Origin: Tolypothrix brevis GSE-NOS-MK-07-07A
GTDB taxonomy: Bacteria; Cyanobacteriota; Cyanobacteriia; Cyanobacteriales; Nostocaceae
DNA length: 64,000 bases
Assembly (NCBI GenBank): GCA_019358985.1
Contig: JAHHIJ010000028.1
Coordinates: forward strand, 28,177-92,176
Direction of reading: 5' to 3'
The notes under the pieces were generated by a model. That model had not been told where the DNA came from. It saw only the letters and a program-made list of their open reading frames with translations, and made no database searches. Below are positions 17,962-28,716 of this stretch, in pieces. The position numbers and the translations under genes are program-made. The number at the start of each line of letters is the position of its first letter. Within the stretch, counting starts at the first letter, position 1.

Positions 17962-19110
17962 ATGGATAGACGGTCTTTTATACTGGGTACAGGCGCACTG
18001 GCATCGCAACTGCTTGTTGGGTGTGCTGACAACAATCAGACGAAATTAAACGTGCAGCTATTGAAAGGCTCTATCCCCGGACAGGTGGTAAATCAATTTA
18101 GCAAAAGTTTACAGCAAAAAGCACAATTAAAGTTTGTCCCAGTAGGACAATTGCAGGATTTATTTGATCAATTGGAAACTTGGCAGGGGAAAACCAAAGT
18201 TACTGATGGTAAGGGATGGCTTCCCTCGTTCTCATTGCCGCAATTCCAAAAACCCGTTATAGCCGATTTGGTAACGTTGGCAGATTATACACTAAAAGAG
18301 GCAATTGAGCAAAAACTGATTCAACCATTGGAAGAATCGCAGCTAAAGCAGTGGTCTAATTTGCCGAAACGCTGGCAAGAATTGGTCAGACGTAATGACC
18401 AAGGTAACTTGGATGCTCAAGGAAAAATTTGGGCTGCACCTTACCGCTGGGGTAGTACAGTGATTGTTTATCGTCGCGATAAATTTAAAAAATTGGGTTG
18501 GACACCGAGAGATTGGGCTGATTTGTGGCAAAGTGAATTGCGCGATCGCATTTCTCTGCTCGATCAACCACGAGAAGTTATTGGTATAGTTCTCAAGAAG
18601 TTAGGAAAATCCTACAACACTGAAAATCTTGATCAAGTGCCTTCCTTGGAAAAGGAATTACGAACCTTAAATAAACAGGTGAAGTTTTACGCTTCTGATA
18701 AGTATCTCGAACCTTTAATTATCGGGGATACTTGGTTAGCAGTTGCTTGGTCAAGCGACATAGTGCGGATGCTGACGCGTTATCCAGAAATTGCCGCAAT
18801 TATCCCCCAGTCAGGAACAGCAATGTGGTCAGATTTGTGGGTACGTCCTGTTGGGGCAAAAAGTCCTTTATCATCTGAGTTTATTGATTTTTGTTGGACT
18901 CCCAACATTGCCAAGGAAATCTCTTTGCTGACTAAAACTAATTCGCCAATTTCTAGCGACATTGCGACATCTGACATCCAGGAAACATTACGCAATCTTT
19001 TAGTGAGTAATTCTCAATTTTTTGATAAAAATGAATATTTACTGCCTTTATCCGAATCAACGCAAAAGCAGTATCAAGATTTGTTTGCCAGAATCAAAAA
19101 TGAAGCATAA
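17962..19110 (+). CDS. Extracellular solute-binding lipoprotein (spermidine/putrescine-like)
   Basis: The protein begins MDRRSFILGTGALASQLLVGC: a twin-arginine-like start and a lipobox LVGC with the lipidated Cys at residue 21. The in-frame TTG at 17959 directly precedes this ATG; I prefer the ATG. The rest (about 382 aa) looks like a class of periplasmic binding protein related to PotD-type polyamine binders, with APYRWGSTVIVYRRD in the hinge region. No ABC permease or ATPase genes adjoin it, so its transporter is elsewhere or it has another role. Ligand uncertain. Confidence 0.75.
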   Translation: MDRRSFILGTGALASQLLVGCADNNQTKLNVQLLKGSIPGQVVNQFSKSLQQKAQLKFVPVGQLQDLFDQLETWQGKTKVTDGKGWLPSFSLPQFQKPVIADLVTLADYTLKEAIEQKLIQPLEESQLKQWSNLPKRWQELVRRNDQGNLDAQGKIWAAPYRWGSTVIVYRRDKFKKLGWTPRDWADLWQSELRDRISLLDQPREVIGIVLKKLGKSYNTENLDQVPSLEKELRTLNKQVKFYASDKYLEPLIIGDTWLAVAWSSDIVRMLTRYPEIAAIIPQSGTAMWSDLWVRPVGAKSPLSSEFIDFCWTPNIAKEISLLTKTNSPISSDIATSDIQETLRNLLVSNSQFFDKNEYLLPLSESTQKQYQDLFARIKNEA

Positions 19111-19125
19111 GGACTGACTCTTTTT

Positions 19126-19647
19126 CTATAAAGAGCGCCCTAACCCTAGCTTATTCTGACTATCGATCTTTATCATACATAAAATTGGACTTGTATTAAA
19201 GTTACAAGTATAAGTTGCTAAACGTTCTTGTTGATAGTTGAAAACCCGGATATTGTAACCGTAATTTCTGGCAAGGCTGCCGACACGATTCACGAAGTTG
19301 TATCGTTCTAAATAGTCTAAAATACTCCAAAATTGCTGGTTGACAATAACATCAACCCGTGCTTTTTGTGTACCGGCTGCTGGATATGCTATCCAGTTAT
19401 CTAGCAACTTGTTCTCAGAGTTTTCTTTTGCCCACCATAAACTAGGAATAGTCAATTGCCCTTGGTTAATGGTGTTAGCTGTAATTACACCTTTTGGATT
19501 GTTCAATAAATCTAGTTCTAAAGGAGCGTCAGATGCTTCAGTTTGTGCTATTGATGGTTGACTTGATAAAAGGGAAATCGTGGTGAGGCTAATGCCTAAA
19601 AGTAGTGTAATTAATGACTTTTGAGCAACCATTTTATGTTTACGCAT
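19126..19647 (-). CDS. Exported hypothetical protein
   Basis: The 173-residue protein has a basic N-terminus and hydrophobic core (about 10-33) ending near SIAQ, a likely Sec signal peptide. The mature part has no repeated motif that I recognise; two Cys (in TCNFNTSPILC) could form a disulfide. It converges on the solute-binding lipoprotein gene with a 15-bp gap. Probably a conserved cyanobacterial secreted or periplasmic protein; function unknown. Confidence 0.65.
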   Translation of the reverse strand: MRKHKMVAQKSLITLLLGISLTTISLLSSQPSIAQTEASDAPLELDLLNNPKGVITANTINQGQLTIPSLWWAKENSENKLLDNWIAYPAAGTQKARVDVIVNQQFWSILDYLERYNFVNRVGSLARNYGYNIRVFNYQQERLATYTCNFNTSPILCMIKIDSQNKLGLGRSL

Positions 19648-20290
19648 AACTTCTACCGTGTTCGACTTCTGTATTTAGCCCATGTTCGCGTAGCCGCGTG
19701 CCTCTAGGAGAGCGCAGCGTCTCCGACAGGAGAAGAGAAGCGTGTCCTTTAGGACAAGATGGGCTTTGTTTGTTTAGCCCCAAGCTTTAGCTTGAAGGCA
19801 AACTGAAAACCGCTATATTTAGATTTTTTCACACAATCAAACCGAATTCCTATAGGTTTTCATCAATTATTCAAAACCCATTACCCATTACATTTTTTAG
19901 ACTACCGTTAATTTGTTAATCTAAAATCTTAAATTTAGAGATGAGTTTCAAAAAAAGCTACACTGAGAGCTTTGATACAAGAGTAAGCTGTTGTGTGAAC
20001 CGGACTAAATGACAAGGATTGTAGCAGACTTTGCCTAAGACCGTCAGCAACAGTCACACTACCCCTAGTTCCAGCATTACCTCTACCCAACAGGTTTTCT
20101 GGCTTCCTTAGTTTTTTAAGGAAGTAAGCTGGTATTACAAATTTCCTTCAACAATCAGGGAACACTACAAGTAAGCACCTAAAACTGCTTGGATGAGATT
20201 TCAAGATTTATATGAGAAGAAAACAGATTCAGTTTTGTCCGACAGTTTTAAATTAGTTGATGCCAATTTCAATATATCTAAAATGACACT
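19648..20290. other. 643-bp intergenic region with repeat and structured leader
   Basis: From 19677 to 19768 AGCCCATGTTC and GATGGGCTTTG form inverted ends around GCGTAGCC/CTCCGACAGGAG repeats. The region 20090-20130 contains CTTCCTTA ... TAAGGAAG, an 8-bp stem with a T-rich loop, in an unusually GC-balanced stretch (20000-20190) that may be a transcribed leader for the kinase gene at 20291. I see no open frame of convincing quality and no known riboswitch. Confidence 0.4.
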
Positions 20291-21460
20291 ATGAAAATAC
20301 GTCTACTTTCTAAACTAAAATTTGTTCCATCTCAACTAGTAGCCGTAACAGTAGCACTAACACTACTATTGTTTATTCCTCAAACTTGGCTGAACTGGCA
20401 AGCGTACTATAGCTTCGATAATATTACTGAACACGAATTTAAATTACAAAAATTGAGTGATCAAATTACTTATTTAGATGAAGTCTTAACCATGTCAGCT
20501 CGCATGAATGCTGCAACCGGAAACTTTGCTTGGGAGCAACGCTATCGTCAATTTGAATCTCAACTGGATGTTGCCATCAAAGAATCTATTAAACTAGCTC
20601 CCAAAGCATATAAAAACGAGAATGCCAAAAAAATAGATGCGGCTAATCAAAATTTGGTTTCAATGGAATACGAATCTTTTAAGTTAGTTAGAAACAATCA
20701 AAAGGACGCAGCGCAGCTTTTATTATCCAGCCGCGAATATGAGATTCATAAAAAACTTTATGCTGATGGTGTTGCTCAAAGAAATCATAATATTTCATTT
20801 GCTTTGCAGCAGGAAGTTACTCAATACCGTCAAAGAATGTTTTGGGCATTTTTAATATCTATCATAAGTTTATTAATTCTGATTCCTGCATGGCTTTTAG
20901 TATTACGTTTATTGCAAAAATATTTGACAGCTAAAAAAATATCTCAGACTGCTTTAGAAGAAGCTAATTCTAGCTTAGAAATACAAGTTGCGACAAGAAC
21001 AGAAAAATTAAACCGAAAAAATATCCAATTACAACAGACACTACAAGAATTGCAGGACACTCAAATACAGCTAATTCAAAGTGAAAAGATGTCTTCATTG
21101 GGTCAACTAGTTGCTGGTGTTGCTCATGAAATCAACAACCCAGTTAATTTCATTTATGGCAACTTAATATACTTTAGAAAATATACTCAGGAATTACTAA
21201 CTTTAATCAACCTATATCAGCAACAAGGTTTTTATCACCCAAAAATAGCTAATTTTATTGATGAAATGGAGCTCAATTTTGTTATAGAAGATTTACCAAA
21301 AATTTTAGCCTCAATGGAAGTTGGTGCTGAACGCATCCTTGAGATTGTGCTAACTTTACGAAATTTTTCACGTCTTGATGAAGCAGAAATGAAACCTGTT
21401 GATATCCATGAAGGGATTAATAGTACATTATTAATTTTGCAGCATCATCTTGAAAGCTAA
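20291..21460 (+). pseudogene. Membrane sensor histidine kinase truncated before the ATPase domain
   Basis: Residues 15-35 and about 182-208 are membrane helices framing a periplasmic helical sensor, followed by a coiled coil and a HisKA domain with the phosphoacceptor in VAGVAHEINNPVNF. The protein stops at LLILQHHLES, exactly where paralogues (compare 33441-35303) continue into the HATPase domain. Shortly downstream, 21478-21498 reads QIRTSVN in the same style as the paralogue segment just before the N/G boxes, but with stop codons around it. An internal deletion with subsequent decay is likely. Without an ATP-binding domain it cannot autophosphorylate. Confidence 0.7.
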
Positions 21461-21547
21461 ACACTGGTATTTGAGTGCAGATTCGTACCTCGGTAAATAA
21501 ATAGTTGAAGATGAGAGCGTCAAAGCAAAAAAATCAATCTGTGTAAG

Positions 21548-22480
21548 TCATAAATTATTTGGTTGTTGGATTAAAGCTTGAAAGCGTCCATCGTCACGGA
21601 TTTTATCAAAATCTGAGTGAGTTTGGATCGTGTGCAAATATTGTTCTGGACAGATAAAAATTGCTTGTTGCAAGTTTTCAATTGCGCTTTCGGTATTATT
21701 TTGTAAGGCATAACAGCGAGCTTTATTGTACCAGATTACGTGATCGTTGGGTTGGAATTCAATGGCACGATTGTAACTAGCGATCGCTTCAGAGTAATGT
21801 TGTAATTTTTCCCAAGTTATGCCTCGATTTAACCAAGCTTTATAATAATCTGGTTGAATTTCTAAGGTGCGATCAAAGCTGACGATCGCTTTTTCATAAC
21901 GTCCCCAGTTACTCAAACTCGTACCTCGATTATGCCAAGCCATGACGTTGTTGGGGTCGAATTCAATAGCGCGATCGTAACTGTTAACAGCTTCTTCATA
22001 GCGTTCTAACTGTTTGAGGGCATTACCTTTATTATTCCATGCCCAATAAGCATTTGGTTGCAAGTTTGTCGTGCGATCAAAGCTGATAATTGCCTTTTGA
22101 TAATGTCCCAAGTCGCACAAGGTAATACCGCGATTGTGCCAAATAGTAGCGGAATTGAAGTTAAATTCAAGAGCGCGGTCAAAGCTGTTGAGAGCTTCAT
22201 CGTGACGTTCTACTTTTCCCAGAGCAATAGCGCGGTTGTGCCAAACCCAGCAAGCATCTGCACGTAATTCTAATGTTAAGTCAAAACAAGCGATCGCATC
22301 TGTGTGGTGCCCCAAGCAACCTAAAGCAAAACCTTTTTGCGATAAGGCTTCCGGATAATCTGGCTTACATCTAAGCGCTTTGTCGAAATTGGCGATCGCC
22401 TCTTCAAACTTTTCTGCTTTGTTTTGGCGCAATCCTTGCTGAAAATATAATTCCGCTTCTAGGTTGAGGATGATTTTCAT
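21548..22480 (-). CDS. TPR-repeat protein
   Basis: From the preferred ATG at 22480 (MKIILNLEAELYFQQG) the protein has 310 residues and about seven to eight tetratricopeptide repeats of 34 residues with recurring WHNRG, Y.EAI and SFDRA positions. The upstream 16 codons to 22528 look non-coding. There is no signal peptide or enzyme domain, so it is likely a cytoplasmic scaffold. It sits between the truncated kinase and por; its partner is unknown. Confidence 0.8.
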   Translation of the reverse strand: MKIILNLEAELYFQQGLRQNKAEKFEEAIANFDKALRCKPDYPEALSQKGFALGCLGHHTDAIACFDLTLELRADACWVWHNRAIALGKVERHDEALNSFDRALEFNFNSATIWHNRGITLCDLGHYQKAIISFDRTTNLQPNAYWAWNNKGNALKQLERYEEAVNSYDRAIEFDPNNVMAWHNRGTSLSNWGRYEKAIVSFDRTLEIQPDYYKAWLNRGITWEKLQHYSEAIASYNRAIEFQPNDHVIWYNKARCYALQNNTESAIENLQQAIFICPEQYLHTIQTHSDFDKIRDDGRFQALIQQPNNL

Positions 22481-22611
22481 AAACCTGGCATCTTCCCTTG
22501 GTATGATATTTATTTTCCAGATTCCCAAAAGATAGCATAATTAGAAAAAATATGTTTGTAAAAGCACTCAGCAAATTGCCAAAAACGCATGGTTCCGGCA
22601 TTTCCAGATGT

Positions 22612-23696
<1,085 letters not shown>

Positions 23697-24160
23697 TATC
23701 GACACATATATATAGCAGATTCCGCTTTCATGGAATACAAGAGACGTAGCAGTGCTACGTCTCTACAAGGAGAGGGGTTTTATATATGTACTTCATTTAC
23801 CTCAAATCTGCTGTATTGATTAGACGTAGGATTGCTACGTCTAATCAAGGTTTTCGGGCAACGCATAATAAAAACACATCTCCAGAAAACAATGTAGAGA
23901 CGTAGGATTGCTACGTCTAATCAAGGGTTTCGGGCAACGCATAGTTCATTTCCACTCCTATGTCTAAAGAGCGATCGATGTCTATTACAATAGAAAAGAT
24001 TTTTAATGATGTCCAATAGACATCTCCAGAAAACAATGTAGAGACGTAGCACTGCTACGTCTAATCAAGGGTTTGGGGCAATGCATAGTTAAATTCGGTC
24101 GATGTCCAATATATTTTTTAGCCTTAATTAATATTTAAAAGATATGAATTATAGTGTGCA
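23697..24160. repeat. Repeat cluster between por and the LysR gene
   Basis: Four type A hairpins lie within 464 bp. The first (23741-23766) is inside an element bounded by ATAGCAGAT (23712) and AATCTGCTGTA (23804-23814). The third and fourth are inside tandem copies of the ACATCTCC...GCAACGCATA element (23874-23948 and 24018-24092), about 144 bp apart and alike in flanks. No gene is present. Confidence 0.75.
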
Positions 24161-25048
24161 ATGGAACTACGGCATCTACGGTATTTTGTTACTTTGGCAG
24201 AGGAATTGCATTTTGGACGTGCAGCGGAACGGTTGCATATTGCCCAACCACCTTTAAGTCAACAAATTCGCCAATTAGAGACAGAATTAGGCTTTGAACT
24301 ATTTCACCGCACTAAAAGAAAAGTGGAGTTAAGCGAAGCAGGACAAGTTTTTCTTGACGAAGTGCAGCAAATATTTAAGCAATTAGAACAGGCAATTCAA
24401 GTTGGCAGGCAAACCAGTCGGGGGGAAATGGGACAACTGGTTATTGGCTTTGTTAGTTCTGCTCCGTATAATATTTTACCAAAAATTTTACGAGCATTTC
24501 GTGGCAGCGTTCCAGGAGTAAGGTTAGAGTTGCATGAACTAACGACAAATGAACAGTTAAGATGGTTGCGGGAAAGTCGAATTGATGTCGGTTTTGTGCG
24601 TCCACCTATAGAAGATGACATATTGAACTTTGAGACAATTTTTCAAGAGTCGTTGATAATAGCATTACCTGATACACATCTGTTAGCAAATCAATGTAAT
24701 GTTTGTTTACGATCGCTGAAAAATGAACCTTTCATTTTATTTCCGCGTTTGTTAGCACCTGGACTCTACGATTTAATTATCAGTCTTTGTCTACAAGCGG
24801 GTTTTAGTCCCAATGTCACACAAGAAGCGATTCAAATGCAAACGATTGTCAGTTTAGTCGCAGGTGGTTTGGGTATTGCGATAGTCCCAGAATCTCTGCA
24901 AAATTTGCAACGAACTGGGTTAGTATATAAGGCTGTGAAAGAAGCGACTCCAAAAACAGCGATCGCTATAATTTGGCGAAAAAACGATACATCTGCCACC
25001 GTGCAGAAGTTTTTGGAGATAGTGAGACTTATTTGTAGTGAGGACTGA
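24161..25048 (+). CDS. LysR-family transcriptional regulator
   Basis: This 295-residue LTTR has an N-terminal winged HTH (MELRHLRYFVTLAEELHFGRAA and PLSQQIRQLE) and a substrate-binding domain from about 90. The sequence is of the BenM/CatM/AlsR-like group by its N-terminus. No target gene can be assigned, because por upstream is codirectional and separated by repeats, and map is convergent. The last codons lie within an inverted repeat. Confidence 0.9.
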   Translation: MELRHLRYFVTLAEELHFGRAAERLHIAQPPLSQQIRQLETELGFELFHRTKRKVELSEAGQVFLDEVQQIFKQLEQAIQVGRQTSRGEMGQLVIGFVSSAPYNILPKILRAFRGSVPGVRLELHELTTNEQLRWLRESRIDVGFVRPPIEDDILNFETIFQESLIIALPDTHLLANQCNVCLRSLKNEPFILFPRLLAPGLYDLIISLCLQAGFSPNVTQEAIQMQTIVSLVAGGLGIAIVPESLQNLQRTGLVYKAVKEATPKTAIAIIWRKNDTSATVQKFLEIVRLICSED

Positions 25049-25085
25049 AGTCCTTAATCCGGAAGAGGACTGAAGTCCTCACTAC
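25035..25085. terminator. Near-perfect inverted repeat at the convergent lysR/map junction
   Basis: GTAGTGAGGACTGAAGTCCT pairs with AGGACTGAAGTCCTCACTAC across an 11-nt spacer, giving a 20-bp stem. The lysR stop codon is inside the left arm and the map stop lies just beyond the right. It could act as a bidirectional terminator; GAGGACT..AGTCCTC repeats are common in these genomes. Confidence 0.6.
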
Positions 25086-25088
25086 GGT

Positions 25089-25871
25089 TTACGAAAAGTA
25101 GGTTTCGTTTTCGCGTAGGGTGAGGATTTCTACGCCGTCTTCAGTCACAGCTAGGGTATGCTCAAATTGAGCGGATAATTTGCGATCGCGTGTAACAGCT
25201 GTCCATTTATCGCTCTTGATCTCAACTTCCCAAGTGCCTTCGTTAATCATTGGTTCGATAGTAAAAACCATCCCCGCTCTCAGACGCTTGCCTCTTCCCC
25301 GCGTGCCATAATGAAGAATCTCTGGTGCAGTGTGGAAAACATTACTCACACCATGTCCGGCAAAGTCTCGCACTACAGAAAAGCCTTGGGCTTCTGCGTA
25401 TTCCTGAATTGCCGCACCAATATCGCCAACTCGCGCTCCTGGTTTCACCTCAGCAATACCTAATCTAAGACATTCTTGTGTCACCTCAACCAGCTTTTTC
25501 GCTTTTGGTGATGGCGTACCGACGAAGAACGTTTTCGATGTATCGCCGTGGTAGCCTTCAACTAGTGGTGTAACATCAATATTAATGATATCGCCTTCTT
25601 TAAGAATTTGTTTGGCATTAGGTATGCCGTGACAAACTACTTCATTTACACTGGTGCAAATTGACTTGGGAAAACCTCTGTAGCCTAAAGGTGCGCTTTT
25701 GGCATTATGTGCCTGTGTCCAACGTTCGGCTTCATCATTGAGTTCCAAAGTGCTAACTCCCGGCTTGACCATTGGTTGAAGATGGTGTAACAATTCAGCT
25801 GCCAAACGTCCGGCTTGACGCATTTTATCTATTTCTCTGTGGGATAAAAGAACTATGGTTTCGCTTTTCAT
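25089..25871 (-). CDS. map: Methionine aminopeptidase, type I
   Basis: This 260-residue metallopeptidase removes initiator Met from nascent proteins. Metal ligands are recognisable: the two Asp in NIDVTPLVEGYHGDTS, His in GHGVSNVFH, Glu in TIEPMI and Glu in FEHTLAV. It is a minimal type Ia enzyme without an N-terminal zinc-finger extension. Cyanobacteria often encode several Map paralogues, so this may not be the only one. Confidence 0.93.
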   Translation of the reverse strand: MKSETIVLLSHREIDKMRQAGRLAAELLHHLQPMVKPGVSTLELNDEAERWTQAHNAKSAPLGYRGFPKSICTSVNEVVCHGIPNAKQILKEGDIINIDVTPLVEGYHGDTSKTFFVGTPSPKAKKLVEVTQECLRLGIAEVKPGARVGDIGAAIQEYAEAQGFSVVRDFAGHGVSNVFHTAPEILHYGTRGRGKRLRAGMVFTIEPMINEGTWEVEIKSDKWTAVTRDRKLSAQFEHTLAVTEDGVEILTLRENETYFS

Positions 25872-26038
25872 ATAAATTTAATCTAACTGGGGAATGGTGT
25901 AGCGTGGCGGAAATAAAGCTACCGTTCAGAATTCCAAAAGCTCGAATGAGCGAATTGGGCGAATTGGGCGATCGCGTCTTTGACAGAAGAAGGGGTACTA
26001 CCGATTTTGCGAGATCAACTAAAATGATTGCGTATTTG

Positions 26039-26542
26039 TTAGCGTGAAATCAACACATTAAAGCTTTTAACTTCAATCTCCTTCCCTTTATAGGGTACGT
26101 AGCAGACATTATGGGAAGCAGTGTATTTCCCAGGTATCCATTTACCTGCGACAACAGCATTACAGACATATACGGGTTCACCACCTTTTACGCCATCTGT
26201 TCCCCCAGTGATGGCACCTGGGGGTAGATCAAGATCGCTTGTAAGAGGTGCCCAGTGAAAATTATCTACAACGAGTACTTGATACTTATCGTATCCGGAT
26301 TCGTTTCCGTTGTGAGGCACATAGCATTTTTTCTGTTTTGGAACTAACTTTCCAATACCTACACCGATTGAGCAAACATATAAATTTTCACCATCGAACC
26401 CACCGACTACAGCTTTTGGAGGTACATAACCATTTCTTCCAGTTACCCATCTGTAACCTGCTGCTGCTGGTTGAATAGCTGTCATTACAGCCCCCGTAGC
26501 TATGACAACCAAAGTTAATCCCATTATCAATTGTTTCTTCAT
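26039..26542 (-). CDS. Secreted protein with two DM9/DUF3421-type repeats
   Basis: A signal peptide (1-28, ending near AAAG) precedes two repeats (about 31-88 and 94-165). Each has the DM9 pattern: aromatic start, PP(K/G)A(V/I)xGGxDG, (L/P)VYVC, PGK or PKQ, then CYVPHNG or CYVPYKG and a final VLV or VLI. DM9 repeats are known mainly from insects and molluscs, with mannose-binding lectin members, and occur sporadically in bacteria. A carbohydrate-binding secreted protein is therefore possible. The gene neighbours an IS607 element, consistent with acquired DNA. Assignment is by motif recall. Confidence 0.65.
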   Translation of the reverse strand: MKKQLIMGLTLVVIATGAVMTAIQPAAAGYRWVTGRNGYVPPKAVVGGFDGENLYVCSIGVGIGKLVPKQKKCYVPHNGNESGYDKYQVLVVDNFHWAPLTSDLDLPPGAITGGTDGVKGGEPVYVCNAVVAGKWIPGKYTASHNVCYVPYKGKEIEVKSFNVLISR

Positions 26543-26630
26543 CAGCTTAGTAAATTTTTGAGTATTATAATTAATTAAATAAAGTATAGTCTAATATATA
26601 CATATATCCTCATTTTGCCGTAAAAGCTGT

Positions 26631-27215
26631 ATGAAGCTCTCAGACTATGCCCAACATCTTGGAATTTCGTACCAAACAGCGTGGCGACATTTTAAGTCAG
26701 GAAAAATACCTTACCCAACTCAAAAGCTACCCTCCGGGACAGTGATAGTTGATTATGTCCAAGATTCAAGTATTGCAATGAGGGGTAATGCTGCTATTTA
26801 CGCTCGTGTCAGCAGTGCTGAGAATAAAGATTATCTAGAGCGTCAAGCACAGTGTTTAACTGCCTACGCAATCGCCAGGGGTTACAAAGTCCAACACATT
26901 GTAAAGGAGACTGGGAGCGGATTAAACGACAATCGAAAAAAACTAGAAGCTCTTTTAAAAAAGGATGACTACGAAATATTAATTGTTGAGCATCGTGACC
27001 GACTTTGCAGATTTGGAAGTAATTACCTTGATGTCTTGCTTTCCAGATGTGGTGTGACTTTAGATATCGTTAATACAGTTGACGACAAACGCGACGACTT
27101 GATGACTGACTTAGTAGGGATAATTACAAGTTTCGCAGCCCGTCTTTACGGACAACGACGCGGAAAACGTAAGACTGAAAAAATCATTGCTACATTACAG
27201 GCTACTGATGAATAA
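26631..27215 (+). mobile_element. tnpA: IS607-family serine recombinase TnpA
   Basis: The 194-residue protein has an N-terminal MerR-like HTH (KLSDYAQHLGISYQTAWRHF) and a resolvase catalytic domain starting IYARVSS with the nucleophilic Ser at about 61, followed by the LERQ helix and EHRDRLCRFG. The catalytic-first order with the DNA-binding domain in front is diagnostic of IS607. The frame appears intact. It is followed after 44 bp by its usual partner tnpB, here only as a 5' half. Confidence 0.92.
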
Positions 27216-27259
27216 CTAAAAGAATAGTCAAATATATACAATCATGGTATGGTAGAGAA

Positions 27260-28399
27260 ATGGCATACCAAGTTGAACAACATCAAATTAAACGAGGACA
27301 TCAGTGGTGGGATTACTGTGCGGAGGTGTGTTTTGCATCTAAAAACCTTTTTAACACCGCTCAATACACTAATCGCCAGAGCTTTATTTATGGTTGTGGT
27401 GTATTGACTCAAGCTGAATTAGATAAAATGTTTAACTCAGATATCCATTACAAACAGATTCCCGCGAAAGTCAGCCAACTTGTTTTAAAACAAATTAGTG
27501 ACTCTTGGCAATCATATTTTAAGGCTTCTTCGGCATGGAAACTTGATTCTTCTAAGTTCACAGGCAAACCAAAAATGCCAGGGTATTTAGATAGAGGTGG
27601 ACGCAATTTGATTAAGTTCAACACTCAAGCTATTGGTGCAAAAGCCTTTAAGAGTGGTGTTATCGTACCATCAAAGTCACCCATTGAGTTACCTGTGAAA
27701 CCAGGACTAAAGTTTGAGTCAATGGTTGAAGTTCGCATAGTTCCCAAGACTGGTTGTTATGTAATTGAGGTAGTTTATGACGATGGTAGCAAACTTGCAC
27801 ACATTAATGATACTGGGTTGGCAGCAGCAATAGATGTTGGTATTGACAACTTAGCTACGATTGTTTTTTCTGACCCAAAAATTCAACCGATTGCAATTAA
27901 TGGTAAGCCATTAAAGTCTGAGAATCAATGGATGAATAAAGAAGTAGAGATATCACAGTTAAAAGGAAAGCGAAATATCGCCATCGTCATGAACGCTTCG
28001 ACTTTCTCACAAGCCACTGATATCGACTATTTTATCACCAACGCTTCTACATCAATTGTCACACCAGAATGGATAGTTAATACCTATTCTCAAAGAAATT
28101 GGGTGGAAGTTTTTTACAGGGAAGCTAAGGGTTGGCTAGGACTAAAAGAATATCAAGTCCGGGACAAAAGAAGTCTACTCCGACATTTTACCTTGGTTTT
28201 TTGTGCCTATACTTTTATTCTTTGGCATCAGATGACTGGGGGTTTGAGACGAAGGTGGGCTTCTAAACCTTTGAACACTTTTACTGAAGCTTTAGAAGCC
28301 TTCAGAACGGCTATGTCTTATCGTTTTTTTGATTGGTTGACCCATAATCGTGACGTATTTGCCGCTTATAAAGCTAGTTTGGGCTACATTTGGGCTTAA
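27260..28399 (+). pseudogene. In-frame chimera: N-terminal half of IS607-type TnpB fused to C-terminal part of an IS4/IS701-type DDE transposase
   Basis: Residues 1 to about 230 are TnpB-like up to and just past the first RuvC Asp (AIDVGIDNLA, D192) and GKPLKSENQ; the RuvC Glu, zinc finger and third Asp are missing. From about 238 (RNIAIVMNASTFSQATDIDYF) to 379 the protein is the C-terminal part of a DDE transposase with the IS4-superfamily Y-(2)-R-(3)-E-(6)-K signature exactly present (Y276, R279, E283, K290), lacking both catalytic Asp regions. The reading frame crosses the junction (about 27945-27975) without a stop. Neither nuclease should be active. Confidence 0.88.
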
Positions 28400-28497
28400 T
28401 TTTTGTTTAAGTCCCGTTAGGCTCATAAATTATATGGTTTGAGGTTTCTGTAGCGTTAGATTTATTGTATGCACTCAATTATCAAAGATTAATTATT

Positions 28498-28716
28498 ATG
28501 AAATTTCAAGTAATTTTCACATTTGATTCAGAATATGAAGGTTACGTTGCTGAGGTTCCTGAATTTCCTGGCTGTGTAAGCCAAGGTAAAAGGTTGGATG
28601 AGGCAATTGAAAATATTAAGGATGCTATTATAGGTTATCTTCACGTCCAAACCAAGCATGGCAAACCATACGTAGCTAAAGAATTACAAACCTTTATCGG
28701 GGAAGTTTTAGTATAA
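28498..28716 (+). CDS. hicB: HicB-family antitoxin
   Basis: From ATG 28498 the protein is 72 residues: MKFQVIFTFDSEYEGYVAEV then PEFPGCVSQGKRLDEAIENI. This is a complete HicB partial-RNase-H fold that neutralises the HicA mRNA-cleaving toxin. The longer open frame from 28465 adds non-conserved codons. Directly adjoining ATG 28717 is a decayed hicA, so this antitoxin has lost its cognate toxin. No C-terminal DNA-binding domain is present. Confidence 0.85.
   Translation: MKFQVIFTFDSEYEGYVAEVPEFPGCVSQGKRLDEAIENIKDAIIGYLHVQTKHGKPYVAKELQTFIGEVLV

Noticed and set aside
19126..19647. Link of the exported protein to the neighbouring solute-binding lipoprotein as an operon
   Set aside because: The genes are convergent, so they cannot share a transcript.
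22481..22528. Longer start of the TPR protein
   Set aside because: The 16 extra codons do not resemble TPR proteins; ATG 22480 gives a natural N-terminus.
26631..28399. Complete IS607 transposon
   Set aside because: tnpA is intact but tnpB is cut in half and fused to another transposase, so the unit is not complete.
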